Shown one piece after another: positions 50,332 through 57,394 of a DNA stretch of 58,882 nucleotides. Every line of letters begins with the position of its first letter. Positions within the stretch are counted from its first letter, which is position 1. The notes beneath the pieces were generated by a model that worked only from the letters and a program-made list of their open reading frames with translations, had not been told where the DNA came from and did not search any database. The stretch spans positions 1-58,882 of the forward strand of contig JABLWZ010000026.1 of the NCBI GenBank assembly GCA_013178275.1, in the 5' to 3' direction. The translations under genes and the position numbers were made by a program. This DNA comes from Bacillota bacterium. Lineage in GTDB: Bacteria; Bacillota; Ch66; Ch109.

Positions 50332-50685
50332 CTACACCCCTGAAAGCGTCGTACCATCCGGAGGGTTGGGTGGAGAACCCCCACCCGATGAACCCCTGGT
50401 CGACCGGTAAATCGCGGCCGCGATCAGGGTCAGCCCTACCAGCAGCCCGATGATCGACGAAGCAATCCCGCCGCCTCCGGAGCAGTAAAGCGCGGCTCCA
50501 TTTATAATATAGGATTCGGGGATAAATCTCAGCAGTATCAGGTTATATCCCGACACCAGGACGGAAGCGGCTCCCAGCAGACCCAGGGCCCATCTCCATT
50601 CCTTTTTGCTGCGGTCAACGCTGCCCAGCAGAAAGTATATCGCTATCCCGACGATCAGGATTACCAGCAGCATCATTTCAGTCAC
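50332..50685 (-). CDS. Small membrane protein, two or three helices
   Basis: A 117-residue protein. It has TM segments at about residues 5-22, 33-50 and 70-92, and a Gly/Pro/Ser-rich C-terminal tail (GSSGGGSPPNPPDGTT). The start is ambiguous: GTG 50685 or ATG 50676, both after AAAGCGGG. No family was recognised. It sits in the copper operon between the DUF6803-like gene and copA, suggesting an accessory role. The only cysteine is in ALYCSGGGG, a possible metal ligand. Confidence 0.6.
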   Translation of the reverse strand: MTEMMLLVILIVGIAIYFLLGSVDRSKKEWRWALGLLGAASVLVSGYNLILLRFIPESYIINGAALYCSGGGGIASSIIGLLVGLTLIAAAIYRSTRGSSGGGSPPNPPDGTTLSGV

Positions 50686-50711
50686 CCGCTTTCAAGGTCA
50701 AACGTTAACCA

Positions 50712-51197
50712 CTACATCTTCATGTTCGTCATCGAATTGGCAGCGTTGGTTACCAGTTCCGGGTTCACCATCCCGAAGATCATCGCCACGTGGGCAACCA
50801 CCAGGAAGGCGGTCAGGAGGATGAAGTGCAGCTTCATCTTGTCGCTGTCGCTCTTACCCCGGCCCACAAGTCCCAGTTCCAGGAGGGCTATCCCCATGAG
50901 TGGGATGACGCCGCTCAGATAGAATCCCACCGCCACTACGTCAACCCAGCCGCGCCATTGGATGCTCGGCACCACCGCGGTGGTCAGGTAGATAAAGATA
51001 CCCAGGAAATAAATCCCCAGAACCGTACCCACCCACTTGTTAAAGCTGCGCAGGGAGCCGGTGAACTGGTGGGCGTAGACCACGAAAAACTCCGTGGCCA
51101 CCAGCGTCTCGGCCAGTATGACCGGTATCGCCATGAATATGATAAGGTTCCAGGGCTGGTTGGTAGCCAGCAGTTCCATATAATGGGTCATAGGCAT
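50712..51197 (-). CDS. Multi-pass membrane protein (DUF6803-like)
   Basis: A 161-residue protein with four or five helices. ELLATNQPWNLIIFMAIPVILAETLVATEFF opens the sequence, and IYLTTAVVPSIQWRGWVDVVAVGFYLSGVIPL follows; I associate this pattern with proteins labelled DUF6803, but with moderate certainty. There are no cysteines, and His residues occur at HYME, YAHQF and VAHVAM, which could bind heme or copper. ATG follows GAGGAGG. It is the first gene of the copA-SafE-kinase-regulator unit and has a sigma-54 promoter about 50 nt upstream. Confidence 0.65.
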   Translation of the reverse strand: MPMTHYMELLATNQPWNLIIFMAIPVILAETLVATEFFVVYAHQFTGSLRSFNKWVGTVLGIYFLGIFIYLTTAVVPSIQWRGWVDVVAVGFYLSGVIPLMGIALLELGLVGRGKSDSDKMKLHFILLTAFLVVAHVAMIFGMVNPELVTNAANSMTNMKM

Positions 51198-51244
51198 TTT
51201 AGATAACCTCCTCGTTTTTTTTGCGGCCGCAACCTATTGAATAA

Positions 51245-51259
51245 GCAAACAATGTGCCA
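51245..51259 (-). promoter_or_regulatory. Sigma-54 promoter before the DUF6803-like/copA unit
   Basis: TGGCACATTGTTTGC on the minus strand fits the -24/-12 consensus TGGCAC-N5-TTGC exactly. Transcription would begin near 51233, 36 nt from the first ATG. Confidence 0.82.
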
Positions 51260-51320
51260 AACCGTCAAAGCCTTCAATTTGGCGGGTTTTCTGCAAGCTT
51301 ACCCCGATGCCTCAGAAAAC

Positions 51321-51338
51321 CTGTGTCAAATACCACAA
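51321..51338. promoter_or_regulatory. Dyad upstream of the 51.2-kb sigma-54 promoter
   Basis: TTGTGGTATTTGACACAG (minus strand) is an inverted repeat TTGTG-N8-CACAG centred about 84 bp upstream of the -12 GC. Similar dyads precede the other two sigma-54 promoters. It is a candidate activator site, although the pattern also resembles Rex or FNR/CRP-type boxes. Confidence 0.55.
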
Positions 51339-51355
51339 TATTAGGGGCGTATGGA

Positions 51356-51991
51356 TCAGGTCTTCCTCCAGTTGGTGAAATACTCCTTCTGGGCGGCCAT
51401 ATACCCTTTTGATATGGTGATGTAGTCCCCAGCATACTGCTTGTCTCCTTCCAGGATGGGGACCGGGTTGCACCCGCCCTTGATCTTCTCCACCTGGTCT
51501 ATATGAAACCGGTTGCCGCAGTTCTGGCACACGAAGTAATCTCCTACCTGTTTGTAGTAACCGCGGCCGGAGTCAAAGCAGACCTGGCAGGTGTTCAGCG
51601 CTGTCCTGATACTCCCATCCGATGCCTTCACCGCGATTATCTCCATCGTTACTCCGTCAAGTGCATAAGGATAGAATTTGGCGGTGGAGGTTATTTCACT
51701 TTTGTTAATCTCGATAGCCGTACCACCGGATTTGTCCTTGGGCGCTTCCTGGGCTGCTTCCTTGGTCGTTTCCCTGGTAGGTTCCTTGGTCGGTTCTTTT
51801 GCCTTTTCCGTCGCCTGCGGCTGCTGTACCGCTTCCGGAGCGGTCCCCGACGGCTTTTCTCTCTCCTGGGTAATGGTATTCGGCTGGGGGCCGGCCTCTG
51901 TTTTCGGGTTTGAGGCATAGTAAACCAATACCGCAAGGGATGCCACTACCGCCACGTTGAATACTATTTTTTTAATACCCTGCTTATCCAT
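51356..51991 (-). CDS. DUF2318-type membrane-anchored metal/Fe-S protein
   Basis: A 211-residue protein. One N-terminal TM helix (residues 8-26), a Pro/Glu/Lys/Thr-rich linker with repeats of KEPT/KE (about 40-90), then a DUF2318 domain: INKSEITSTAKFYPYALDGVTMEIIAVKASDG, and cysteines NTCQVCFDSGRGYY and FVCQNCGNRFHIDQVEKIKGGCNP. CX2C plus CX2C could bind iron, zinc or copper. It is transcribed with the next gene, 52024-52356, under a sigma-54 promoter. Function is unknown, though DUF2318 proteins often lie near FTR1-type iron or copper genes. Confidence 0.8.
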   Translation of the reverse strand: MDKQGIKKIVFNVAVVASLAVLVYYASNPKTEAGPQPNTITQEREKPSGTAPEAVQQPQATEKAKEPTKEPTRETTKEAAQEAPKDKSGGTAIEINKSEITSTAKFYPYALDGVTMEIIAVKASDGSIRTALNTCQVCFDSGRGYYKQVGDYFVCQNCGNRFHIDQVEKIKGGCNPVPILEGDKQYAGDYITISKGYMAAQKEYFTNWRKT

Positions 51992-52023
51992 TGGGCCTCC
52001 TTTTAAGACTAGGTTTTTAAACT

Positions 52024-52356
52024 TTAAGGATTCTTCGTACTGGGCTTCCCATGGTTCGAGTTTTGGTCATCACCCTGACTGTGTCCGCAGCAGCTCCCGT
52101 GCGGCCTTTGACCGTGTCCGCAGCAGCCCCCTTGCGACCTTTGACCGTGCCCTCCCATTACCCGCATAATAATCAGGTGCATCAGCGGGCAGGCAAGTAC
52201 CAGCATCCAGGGCAGCAGGCTGCCCAAATTGATCGACCCCGGGTTCTTGATCACCACCCAGACCAGGTATCCCAAAAAGGCGGATATCGGAGCCCAGATG
52301 ATCCATCCCCGATTGGGCTGCTTGCTTTCTGTTTCTTCACCATGGTGGTTGTTCAT
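52024..52356 (-). CDS. DUF2933-like small protein with His/Cys-rich tail
   Basis: A 110-residue protein. Two TM helices (about 19-35 and 46-67), the second ending in the Met-rich MHLIIMRVMGG, are followed by a metal-binding tail with the repeat GHGQRSQGGCCGHGQRPHG and SCCGHSQ. The internal repeat is visible in DNA. Four cysteines and five histidines suit copper or zinc. The start ATG follows GTGAGG. It is the first gene after the sigma-54 promoter at 52441-52455. Confidence 0.75.
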   Translation of the reverse strand: MNNHHGEETESKQPNRGWIIWAPISAFLGYLVWVVIKNPGSINLGSLLPWMLVLACPLMHLIIMRVMGGHGQRSQGGCCGHGQRPHGSCCGHSQGDDQNSNHGKPSTKNP

Positions 52357-52440
52357 TTGTTAATACCTCACTTTCTTTATTCTTCTCCAGCCTGAGTTCC
52401 TTTGCTGGGTATAAGATTCTTAAATCGGTTATCATATATC

Positions 52441-52455
52441 GCAAACCTCATGCCA
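52441..52455 (-). promoter_or_regulatory. Sigma-54 promoter before the DUF2933-like/DUF2318 unit
   Basis: TGGCATGAGGTTTGC on the minus strand matches TGGCAY-N5-TTGC. The -12 GC is about 86 nt before the ATG. Confidence 0.78.
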
Positions 52456-52506
52456 ATCGTGAAAAGGCCTATCCATCGCGGTATCGGTTTCACCAAGGCC
52501 TGATAC

Positions 52507-52524
52507 CTGTGTTAAATCACACAA
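52507..52524. promoter_or_regulatory. Dyad upstream of the 52.4-kb sigma-54 promoter
   Basis: TTGTGTGATTTAACACAG (minus strand), the same TTGTG-N8-CACAG pattern as at 51321-51338, centred about 74 bp upstream of the -12 GC. Confidence 0.55.
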
Positions 52525-52565
52525 CCTCTAGTGGCATTTGCCCCACTTCCCTTTTCAAACAACAA

Positions 52566-52597
52566 ACCTGGCCGATTTTTAAAAATCGTGACCAGGT
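52566..52597. promoter_or_regulatory. Long palindrome between divergent units
   Basis: ACCTGG and CCAGGT flank the perfect 16-bp palindrome CGATTTTTAAAAATCG (52573-52588). It could be a repressor site or a structured transcript end. The 471-bp gap 52357-52827 holds this palindrome, the sigma-54 promoter and dyad, and then the region before the small plus-strand gene, where no clear promoter was found. Confidence 0.5.
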
Positions 52598-52827
52598 CAG
52601 TACCTTTCACTATAAACCTACTTATATGATAATGTATTTTTTCCTACTGTTTTTGTAAGGCTTATTGTATACTCTATGAACTGAAAAGTCAACCGTCTGC
52701 AGTACATCTTAAACTTACTTGTTATGAAAAATAAGGCAAATTATTCCGCCAACGCCTATTTTATCGGTACCAGTATAGATGAGTCCTCAGTAGCAAAGAA
52801 TAAGATTCAAGCAAAGGAGGTGACTTA

Positions 52828-53010
52828 ATGGTTTCCGATCAGATGATGCTGAAATCCTGCGTGGCCCATTGCCAGAATACCTTTAACGATATCCGCGAAA
52901 TGGCGAGCACAGTCGCTTCCTCGGGGGCCAAAGACGAACTGAACAAGGCCCTGGGATCGATAGACGCCTGCATTAAGCAGTGCCAGGCCGCGCTCACCAA
53001 ACTCGGTTAA
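52828..53010 (+). CDS. Small helical cysteine-containing protein
   Basis: A 60-residue protein with a strong ribosome site (AAGGAGGTGACTTA before ATG). It is predicted to be two amphipathic helices; cysteines occur as SCVAHC near the N-terminus and ACIKQC near the C-terminus, so a four-Cys metal site between two helices is plausible. It faintly recalls the spore-associated DUF1657 proteins or four-helix copper-storage units, but neither is certain. It is followed 15 nt later by a DUF1540-like gene, and both lie within the copper region. Confidence 0.72.
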   Translation: MVSDQMMLKSCVAHCQNTFNDIREMASTVASSGAKDELNKALGSIDACIKQCQAALTKLG

Positions 53011-53025
53011 CAGGAGGTGGTCAAG

Positions 53026-53181
53026 ATTCCAAACGGTGTCAGCTGCAGAATAGAGGAGTGCACCCATAACGATGGTGTCGGAAAATGCCATGCATCCAGT
53101 ATTGAGATCCGGTCGAGTGTTGCGGATAAGAAATGCAACATGTCGGAAAACACCTGCTGCGAGACCTTTAAAAGAAAGTAG
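53026..53181 (+). CDS. DUF1540-like cysteine-rich small protein (ATT start)
   Basis: A 51-residue protein. VSCRIEECTHN, KCHASSIEIR and KKCNMSENTCCETF reproduce the DUF1540 cysteine pattern (C-x4-C...C...C...CC). No ATG or TTG precedes it; ATT at 53026 lies eight bases after AGGAGG and gives I/M-PNGVSC, close to the family start. A GTG at 53017 would overlap the ribosome site. Non-AUG starts are rare, so this needs confirmation. The protein may bind zinc or copper; it is co-transcribed with the small helical protein. Confidence 0.7.
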   Translation: MPNGVSCRIEECTHNDGVGKCHASSIEIRSSVADKKCNMSENTCCETFKRK

Positions 53182-53194
53182 GATTATCTCAATA

Positions 53195-53230
53195 ACAGTA
53201 AGACCCGCTGTCCTCAGCGGGTCTTACTGT
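53195..53230. terminator. Strong bidirectional terminator
   Basis: ACAGTAAGACCCGCTG and its exact complement form a 16-bp stem with a 4-nt loop TCCT. It ends the plus-strand pair and the converging Met-rich gene; a modest T run follows on each side. Confidence 0.9.
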
Positions 53231-53253
53231 TAATTACGCCACCCCTTTTCAAT

Positions 53254-53751
53254 CTACATCATGCTCATGCCGCCCATGCCACCGCCGCTCTGGTTTGACA
53301 TTCCACCCATGCCGTTCATACCTCCCATGCTGCCCATGCCACCCATCATGCCACCCATCATACCGCCGCCACTCTGATTTGACATGCCGCCCATATTATT
53401 CATGCTGTTCTTTTCCATCTGCATCATCTGCCGCATGTTGCTCATTTCCATCTGCATCATATTAAGCTGGTTCTGCATGTGGTAAAGGTCATTCTGCATC
53501 ATCGAACCGCCCATCGGTTGGGTACTGCCCTGCATCATACCATACTGCGGTCCGTACCCATACGGCTGCGGTGCTGACTGATTAAGGGCCTGGGCTTGAT
53601 GGTTCTGCCCTTGATTCTGCGTGTGCTGTTGGTGAAGGCTCATGCCGCCGGCGCTTGAATTGGTTCCCGACAATAGCCCCAGCGCGGCTACACTGATTAA
53701 AATCCCCACCAGCGAGATTACGCTGAGCTTTATCCAGGCATTGTTAGACAT
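53254..53751 (-). CDS. Met/Gly-rich membrane-anchored protein (large)
   Basis: A 165-residue protein. MSNNAWIKLSVISLVGILISVAALGLLSG is a membrane anchor; the rest is a Gln/Asn linker then Met- and Gly-rich repeats (GGMMGGMMGGMGSMGG, MQNQLNMMQMEMSNMRQMMQMEKN). Such Met clusters bind Cu(I) or Ag(I). ATG 53751 follows TAGGAGG and its paralogue at 57395-57757 begins likewise (NAWLRLALIAVIG). In frame, an upstream extension reaches TTG 53964 with its own GGGGGTG, adding a TM helix and basic linker; a longer form cannot be excluded. Confidence 0.75.
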   Translation of the reverse strand: MSNNAWIKLSVISLVGILISVAALGLLSGTNSSAGGMSLHQQHTQNQGQNHQAQALNQSAPQPYGYGPQYGMMQGSTQPMGGSMMQNDLYHMQNQLNMMQMEMSNMRQMMQMEKNSMNNMGGMSNQSGGGMMGGMMGGMGSMGGMNGMGGMSNQSGGGMGGMSMM

Positions 53752-53977
53752 GTTAATTCCTCCTAGTAGTTTATTGCTGGTCTGGCCCTCAGCCCCATTT
53801 TTCTCTGTAGAGGATGGTGGAGCCTTCGCCCTGCCTTTTGGTTTTGAGAATACCTTTTCTGCTGTATAGTTCGCCAGCGCCCACAGCGCAAGGCCGGAAC
53901 CGGCGAACAGAAGCAGCAACAGCAGATACATGTACAGCGACCCTACCGCTCCAAGCAGCTGCAATTTTTCACCCCCT

Positions 53978-54319
53978 TCATTTAATCCAGACCACCGCCA
54001 GAAATACCGACCCCGCCACCACCAGGGGGAGCATTAACATAACCGCCGCGGTGGTCAGGACGTGGGTGGACACTATCAGTTGCCCCTGAGAAGTGTGGTG
54101 CTCATGCATCTGGTCCATCTGGGGCGACTCCTCCGCTGGTCCAAAAAGATCGCTTATTCTTATGCCCAAAGCATGCTCTTTCTTCATCATGTTCCCCATG
54201 CTGGCGTCCATCCCGCTGACCACCCCACGATTCGGGCCGTTTACCCAAAGGACTGCCGCTATGGTTACAGCGGTAAAGGTCAGGGCCAACCGCCAGAAGT
54301 TCAACTTTTTCTTGGCCAT
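53978..54319 (-). CDS. Membrane protein, two helices with His/Met loop
   Basis: A 113-residue protein. TM helices lie near residues 9-27 and 82-110. Between them the loop contains GMDASMGNMMKKEHAL and QMDQMHEHHTSQGQ, which could coordinate copper or heme. It overlaps the next gene by 19 nt (54301-54319). No family was recognised. The arrangement with the following two membrane genes suggests a small complex. Confidence 0.65.
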   Translation of the reverse strand: MAKKKLNFWRLALTFTAVTIAAVLWVNGPNRGVVSGMDASMGNMMKKEHALGIRISDLFGPAEESPQMDQMHEHHTSQGQLIVSTHVLTTAAVMLMLPLVVAGSVFLAVVWIK

Positions 54320-54612
54320 GTCGTCCTCCGCAGCCTTGCCGTAATTCCCAGGAAGAAGCCCAGAAGCATCAATGGCAGCGTCCAGTAACCCGCCAGCAGT
54401 ATCAAGCTGCTCAGAAACGAATCATGCTTCAGGTTCATCGCCACTCCCATCATCGAACGCTCCATGGCCTCCATCGAACCCGCCATGAACTGGTGCACCT
54501 GGGTTTCCGTCGGTCCAGGCGTCAGGATAGAGATCATCACCGCGGATGCCAGAAAGAAGTAGGAAACACTTCCGAACCAGATCAAGGCCTTAAACCACGG
54601 TTTTTGCAGCAT
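54301..54612 (-). CDS. Membrane protein, two helices
   Basis: A 103-residue protein. TM segments at about 11-31 and 68-90; the loop has TETQVHQFMAGSMEAMERSMMGVAMNLKH, again Met-rich and amphipathic. It overlaps the previous gene, whose start lies inside its end, and its own start overlaps the cytochrome-like gene by 23 nt. No recognised family. Translational coupling implies a joint complex with the cytochrome-like protein. Confidence 0.65.
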   Translation of the reverse strand: MLQKPWFKALIWFGSVSYFFLASAVMISILTPGPTETQVHQFMAGSMEAMERSMMGVAMNLKHDSFLSSLILLAGYWTLPLMLLGFFLGITARLRRTTWPRKS

Positions 54613-55090
54613 CTGCCGGCCCCCCCTTGCCCTTGGTCTTCACAGCCGGCCAGTCCAGCGCGTGGGATTTCTGGTACAGGTGCCAGATCACCCCGGCCAG
54701 GGCCAGGAACGCCGCGTACTCGTGCAGGTACAGGGCGAAGGCTACCTGTACATGGTTGTACTCAGAGCAGATCCAGATGAAAGCGCCGGTGATTATCAGG
54801 ATCAGACTGATGATAAAGTTGCATAAACGAAACCCCGATGCGCCGATTATCATCCAGGCCGATGGGCGGTTCTCGTTCTTCCAGGCCTTTATAGCCGCGT
54901 TTCCTATCGCCAGCAGGGTCAGCAGCACGAAGACGGCGGACCCAACCCGGTGCACGTAATCGGCGGCGGCGATGGAGTAGTTCACGATCCAGCCGTACTT
55001 GGCCCCGATCAGCGCGAACCCGGAAATCGCCAGTACAGCGAAGACGATAGCCCACAGCCAGTGGATGACAAAATCAAATCGCAGGTTCAT
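54590..55090 (-). CDS. Cytochrome b561-like membrane protein
   Basis: A 166-residue, four-helix membrane protein. Histidines lie in helix positions suited to heme b: FVIHWLW (about residue 10), DYVHRVG (about 45), YLHEYAAF (about 122) and GVIWHLYQK (about 136). The pattern NLRFDFVIHWLWAIVFAVLAISG resembles Ni-Fe hydrogenase or formate dehydrogenase cytochrome b and YceI-type b561. It should transfer electrons across the membrane. It overlaps its neighbours and sits in the copper operon, so it may couple to copper-related redox proteins. Heme binding is inferred only. Confidence 0.7.
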   Translation of the reverse strand: MNLRFDFVIHWLWAIVFAVLAISGFALIGAKYGWIVNYSIAAADYVHRVGSAVFVLLTLLAIGNAAIKAWKNENRPSAWMIIGASGFRLCNFIISLILIITGAFIWICSEYNHVQVAFALYLHEYAAFLALAGVIWHLYQKSHALDWPAVKTKGKGGPADAAKTVV

Positions 55091-55355
55091 CGTCCAACTC
55101 TCCCCGTTCCCGAAGTGTTCTCTCCCGGCCCAACATCAATATCCCCACTCCCAGACCGGCGACCGAACCGATCAGCAGCAGCTTCATCAGTATTGAAATC
55201 GCGCCGACGACCAAGGTGCTGTTCTGGGAGCCCCCGGCTGGACCAGTCCCTGGTATCGAGGCGAATACCGCGTATATCACCCCCAGGCCGAATACTGCCA
55301 GCACTATAACCGCCACGGTCCTTAAGAATGGGTCCCGCTGAAAAACCTCCGCCAC
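55074..55355 (-). CDS. Small DPxLRT-type membrane protein (no zinc ribbon)
   Basis: A 93-residue protein with two TM helices (about 12-32 and 52-75). It begins with MAEVFQRDPFLRTVAVIVLAVFGLGVIYAVF, matching two neighbouring paralogues in the pattern DPxLRTxxIIxL. It lacks the Met-rich loop and zinc ribbon of the other two. GTG 55355 is eight bases after AAGGAG. It ends inside the start of the cytochrome-like gene. Confidence 0.7.
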   Translation of the reverse strand: MAEVFQRDPFLRTVAVIVLAVFGLGVIYAVFASIPGTGPAGGSQNSTLVVGAISILMKLLLIGSVAGLGVGILMLGRERTLRERGELDDEPAI

Positions 55356-55360
55356 TGCTC

Positions 55361-55897
55361 TCACTCCTTTTCAGCCTTCATTTCCTTAACTTCTTTAGGT
55401 TTAGCTGCTTTGACCTCCTGGCCGCAGCCGGGGCAATGCCTCCAGCCGGCCTGCAGCTGTTCCCCGCAGGACCGGCACTTCTCCTTCAGCGGCTGCCGGC
55501 AGTGCGGGCAGAATGCGAAATCGCTGCTGATACCTCCACCGCAACTCGAACAGGTAAAAACGCCCGGGCTCGCGGCCTTCGGCGACCTCGTATTGAACAG
55601 GGACGCCACCTCCGGCAGGTACTGTTTTACAGCGAGTGCTATGGTAACGACTACCCCGACTATAAGCGCGACAAACAGCAGCTTTATTATCAGCGCCAGC
55701 AGCAGGGACAGGGTGCCGTTGAGCGAGGCGGTCCCCTGCATGCCCATGGCGTATCCTCCCTCACCCTCGTGCCCCCCGCCGGTCCAGGTGGCGCCTGAAC
55801 CAAAGAGGACGTTGAACAGCAGCGAGAAGCCCAGTAATCCAAGTATCACGATCGTCACCGTTCTCAGTATCGGGTCATTCTTGATCGTATCCCACAA
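55361..55897 (-). CDS. DPxLRT-type membrane protein with double zinc ribbon
   Basis: A 178-residue paralogue. KNDPILRTVTIVILGLLGFSLLFNVLF is the first helix; then a Gly/Met-rich segment, a second helix (about 65-90), and at residues 113-160 two zinc-ribbon motifs CSSCGGG/CPHC and CRSCGEQ/CPGC, ending in a Lys/Glu-rich tail. The zinc ribbons face the cytoplasm in the simplest topology. TTG start after AAGGAGGAG. It is a likely member of the same membrane assembly as its paralogues. Confidence 0.75.
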   Translation of the reverse strand: MWDTIKNDPILRTVTIVILGLLGFSLLFNVLFGSGATWTGGGHEGEGGYAMGMQGTASLNGTLSLLLALIIKLLFVALIVGVVVTIALAVKQYLPEVASLFNTRSPKAASPGVFTCSSCGGGISSDFAFCPHCRQPLKEKCRSCGEQLQAGWRHCPGCGQEVKAAKPKEVKEMKAEKE

Positions 55898-55948
55898 GGT
55901 ATACTCCTCCTTTTCAGTTCATTTCTTCCCGGCATGACCCGGTGGCGA

Positions 55949-57094
55949 TCACGCAGCGCCGCCGGTCTGCTCCGGGTTGGCACCGGCAGCCGATGGTTTA
56001 AAGAGACTGGAGATCGAGCCGGCTATCCCCGCTATCAACCCTATCACCATCAGTATCAGCACGAGGTACAAAATCACGGTGAGGTTTTCCCTGGCGGCAA
56101 GCGATTGAAGTACCCCGCTGAGACCTCCGGTCTGGGCCCCGTTGGTCATCGCATTGTGGTCCATGGCGGTGCTGCTGTTATTTCCGCTGTTCAACGCGGA
56201 GTTATAGCCATTGACCGCAAACCAGGCCTGCCTGCCCAAATCGTCATTCAACACCTGCAGCAGTTCGTTCCCCTGGGCCAGCTTCATTACTCCCTCATGA
56301 ATCTGGCGCATGCGTTCGCTTTCATAGCTACCCCCGCCGGCGTAGTACGGGTTGACATTGACCAGGGTGGCTGCCTCGTTGATCAACGCGATCGACTCAT
56401 TCAGCCGGCTGCGGTTCTGAACCGTTCGGTTGTGCAGCAGAACAAACTTCTGCGTCTCCGGCAAGTTCTGCCCGGTAATCTCCTCGGACTGCAGCTTGAA
56501 CTCGTCCGCCAGTGTACCCAGTTTGGCCTGTCCCTGAGAGAGTTTCAAAAGGCCCGAGTGTATCTGCTGCATCTTCTGCTGATCTACCATCACCCCGCTG
56601 TCGGCCATCTCCATGGTGTTGGGAGCCGCCGTCGCTGACGGCAGCACGTTTACTGACTGACTGTTCTGCGGATAGATGTTGATCACCTGGGGATTGGGAG
56701 CCGGACTGACCGGCGTCTGGTTGGGCTTAGCCTGGTTCTTATCGCCGCTCTGGCCTGGCGCGTAAGGGTCAAGAGTTATCAGCCCTATGGCCTCGTTCAG
56801 GCTTCCTACCGCCCGAGCCAGCTTGTCACGGTTCTGCTGGCCGAAGTTGACCGACGGGTTGTCTGGTTGGGGCTGGGGCTGGGGCTGGGCTGGTGGGCTC
56901 TGCTGTTGCTGCGGCTGCGCCGTTGTTGAATCGGTAACAGTCGGCTGCGTGCTGTCCGCCGCCGGGTGATTCACCCCGGCCGTGTGCCCGGAATGATTGA
57001 CATATATCAGGTTGTATCCGATATATCCCGCTCCCCCGATAATAATCAGGACCAGCACGACCGCCAGGAGGTTCCTGAGGAATTTCAAGGTCAA
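55949..57094 (-). CDS. Membrane-anchored protein with internally duplicated helical domain
   Basis: A 381-residue protein with a TM helix near each end (about 7-28 and 340-365). The exported part has a His/Pro/Gln-rich linker and two related units: QNRDKLARAVGSLNEAIGLI...QQKMQQIHSGLLKLSQG and NRSRLNESIALINEAATLV...ERMRQIHEGVMKLAQG. No cysteines occur in the exported part, so it is not a simple metal chelator. The start is TTG 57094 or 57088. No family was recognised. It lies in the copper membrane cluster, downstream of a 30-residue His/Met peptide. Confidence 0.75.
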   Translation of the reverse strand: MTLKFLRNLLAVVLVLIIIGGAGYIGYNLIYVNHSGHTAGVNHPAADSTQPTVTDSTTAQPQQQQSPPAQPQPQPQPDNPSVNFGQQNRDKLARAVGSLNEAIGLITLDPYAPGQSGDKNQAKPNQTPVSPAPNPQVINIYPQNSQSVNVLPSATAAPNTMEMADSGVMVDQQKMQQIHSGLLKLSQGQAKLGTLADEFKLQSEEITGQNLPETQKFVLLHNRTVQNRSRLNESIALINEAATLVNVNPYYAGGGSYESERMRQIHEGVMKLAQGNELLQVLNDDLGRQAWFAVNGYNSALNSGNNSSTAMDHNAMTNGAQTGGLSGVLQSLAARENLTVILYLVLILMVIGLIAGIAGSISSLFKPSAAGANPEQTGGAA

Positions 57095-57137
57095 CTCTCC
57101 TCCTTCTCTTGCTTAATAAAACTCAAGACACCGGGTC

Positions 57138-57230
57138 TTACATAAAATACATGTGATGAACTCCAACGCCAATAGCGCCCAGGATAACAACAACCGCCGC
57201 GATCAATAAATAGGTCATACCTCTGCTCAT
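57138..57230 (-). CDS. 30-residue membrane peptide ending in HHMYFM
   Basis: ATG 57230, after GGGAGG with an 8-nt spacer, opens a 30-codon frame: a hydrophobic helix (TYLLIAAVVVILGAIGVG) with the C-terminus VHHMYFM. Two histidines and two methionines at the membrane surface are a plausible Cu(I) site. It lies 43 nt before the 381-residue protein, on the same strand. It has the strongest ribosome site in this interval and a promoter-proximal position, so it is probably translated. Confidence 0.62.
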   Translation of the reverse strand: MSRGMTYLLIAAVVVILGAIGVGVHHMYFM

Positions 57231-57328
57231 CGTTCATCCTCCCTCCTGACCAGGTTTTATCTGAACCTGGGGCTATGTTAATTAAAAGTTGTTAACAAAT
57301 TATTAACGGCGAAAAAATTACTTAAAAA

Positions 57329-57357
57329 AATTGCAGGCCCTGTAAGGGGCCCGCTTT
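57329..57357 (-). terminator. Rho-independent terminator after the small Met-rich gene
   Basis: GCGGGCCCC and GGGCCTGC form a near-perfect stem with a short loop; the minus strand continues with ATTTTTTTAA. It separates the 57.4-58.2 kb genes from the 30-residue peptide unit. Confidence 0.85.
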
Positions 57358-57394
57358 TTAGTGCTGTTCGACGAATCTCAGGTAATTGATTTCC

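Noticed and set aside
53254..53964. Frameshifted or split gene
   Set aside because: The reading frame is continuous through both starts. The apparent composite is explained by two ribosome sites in one frame.
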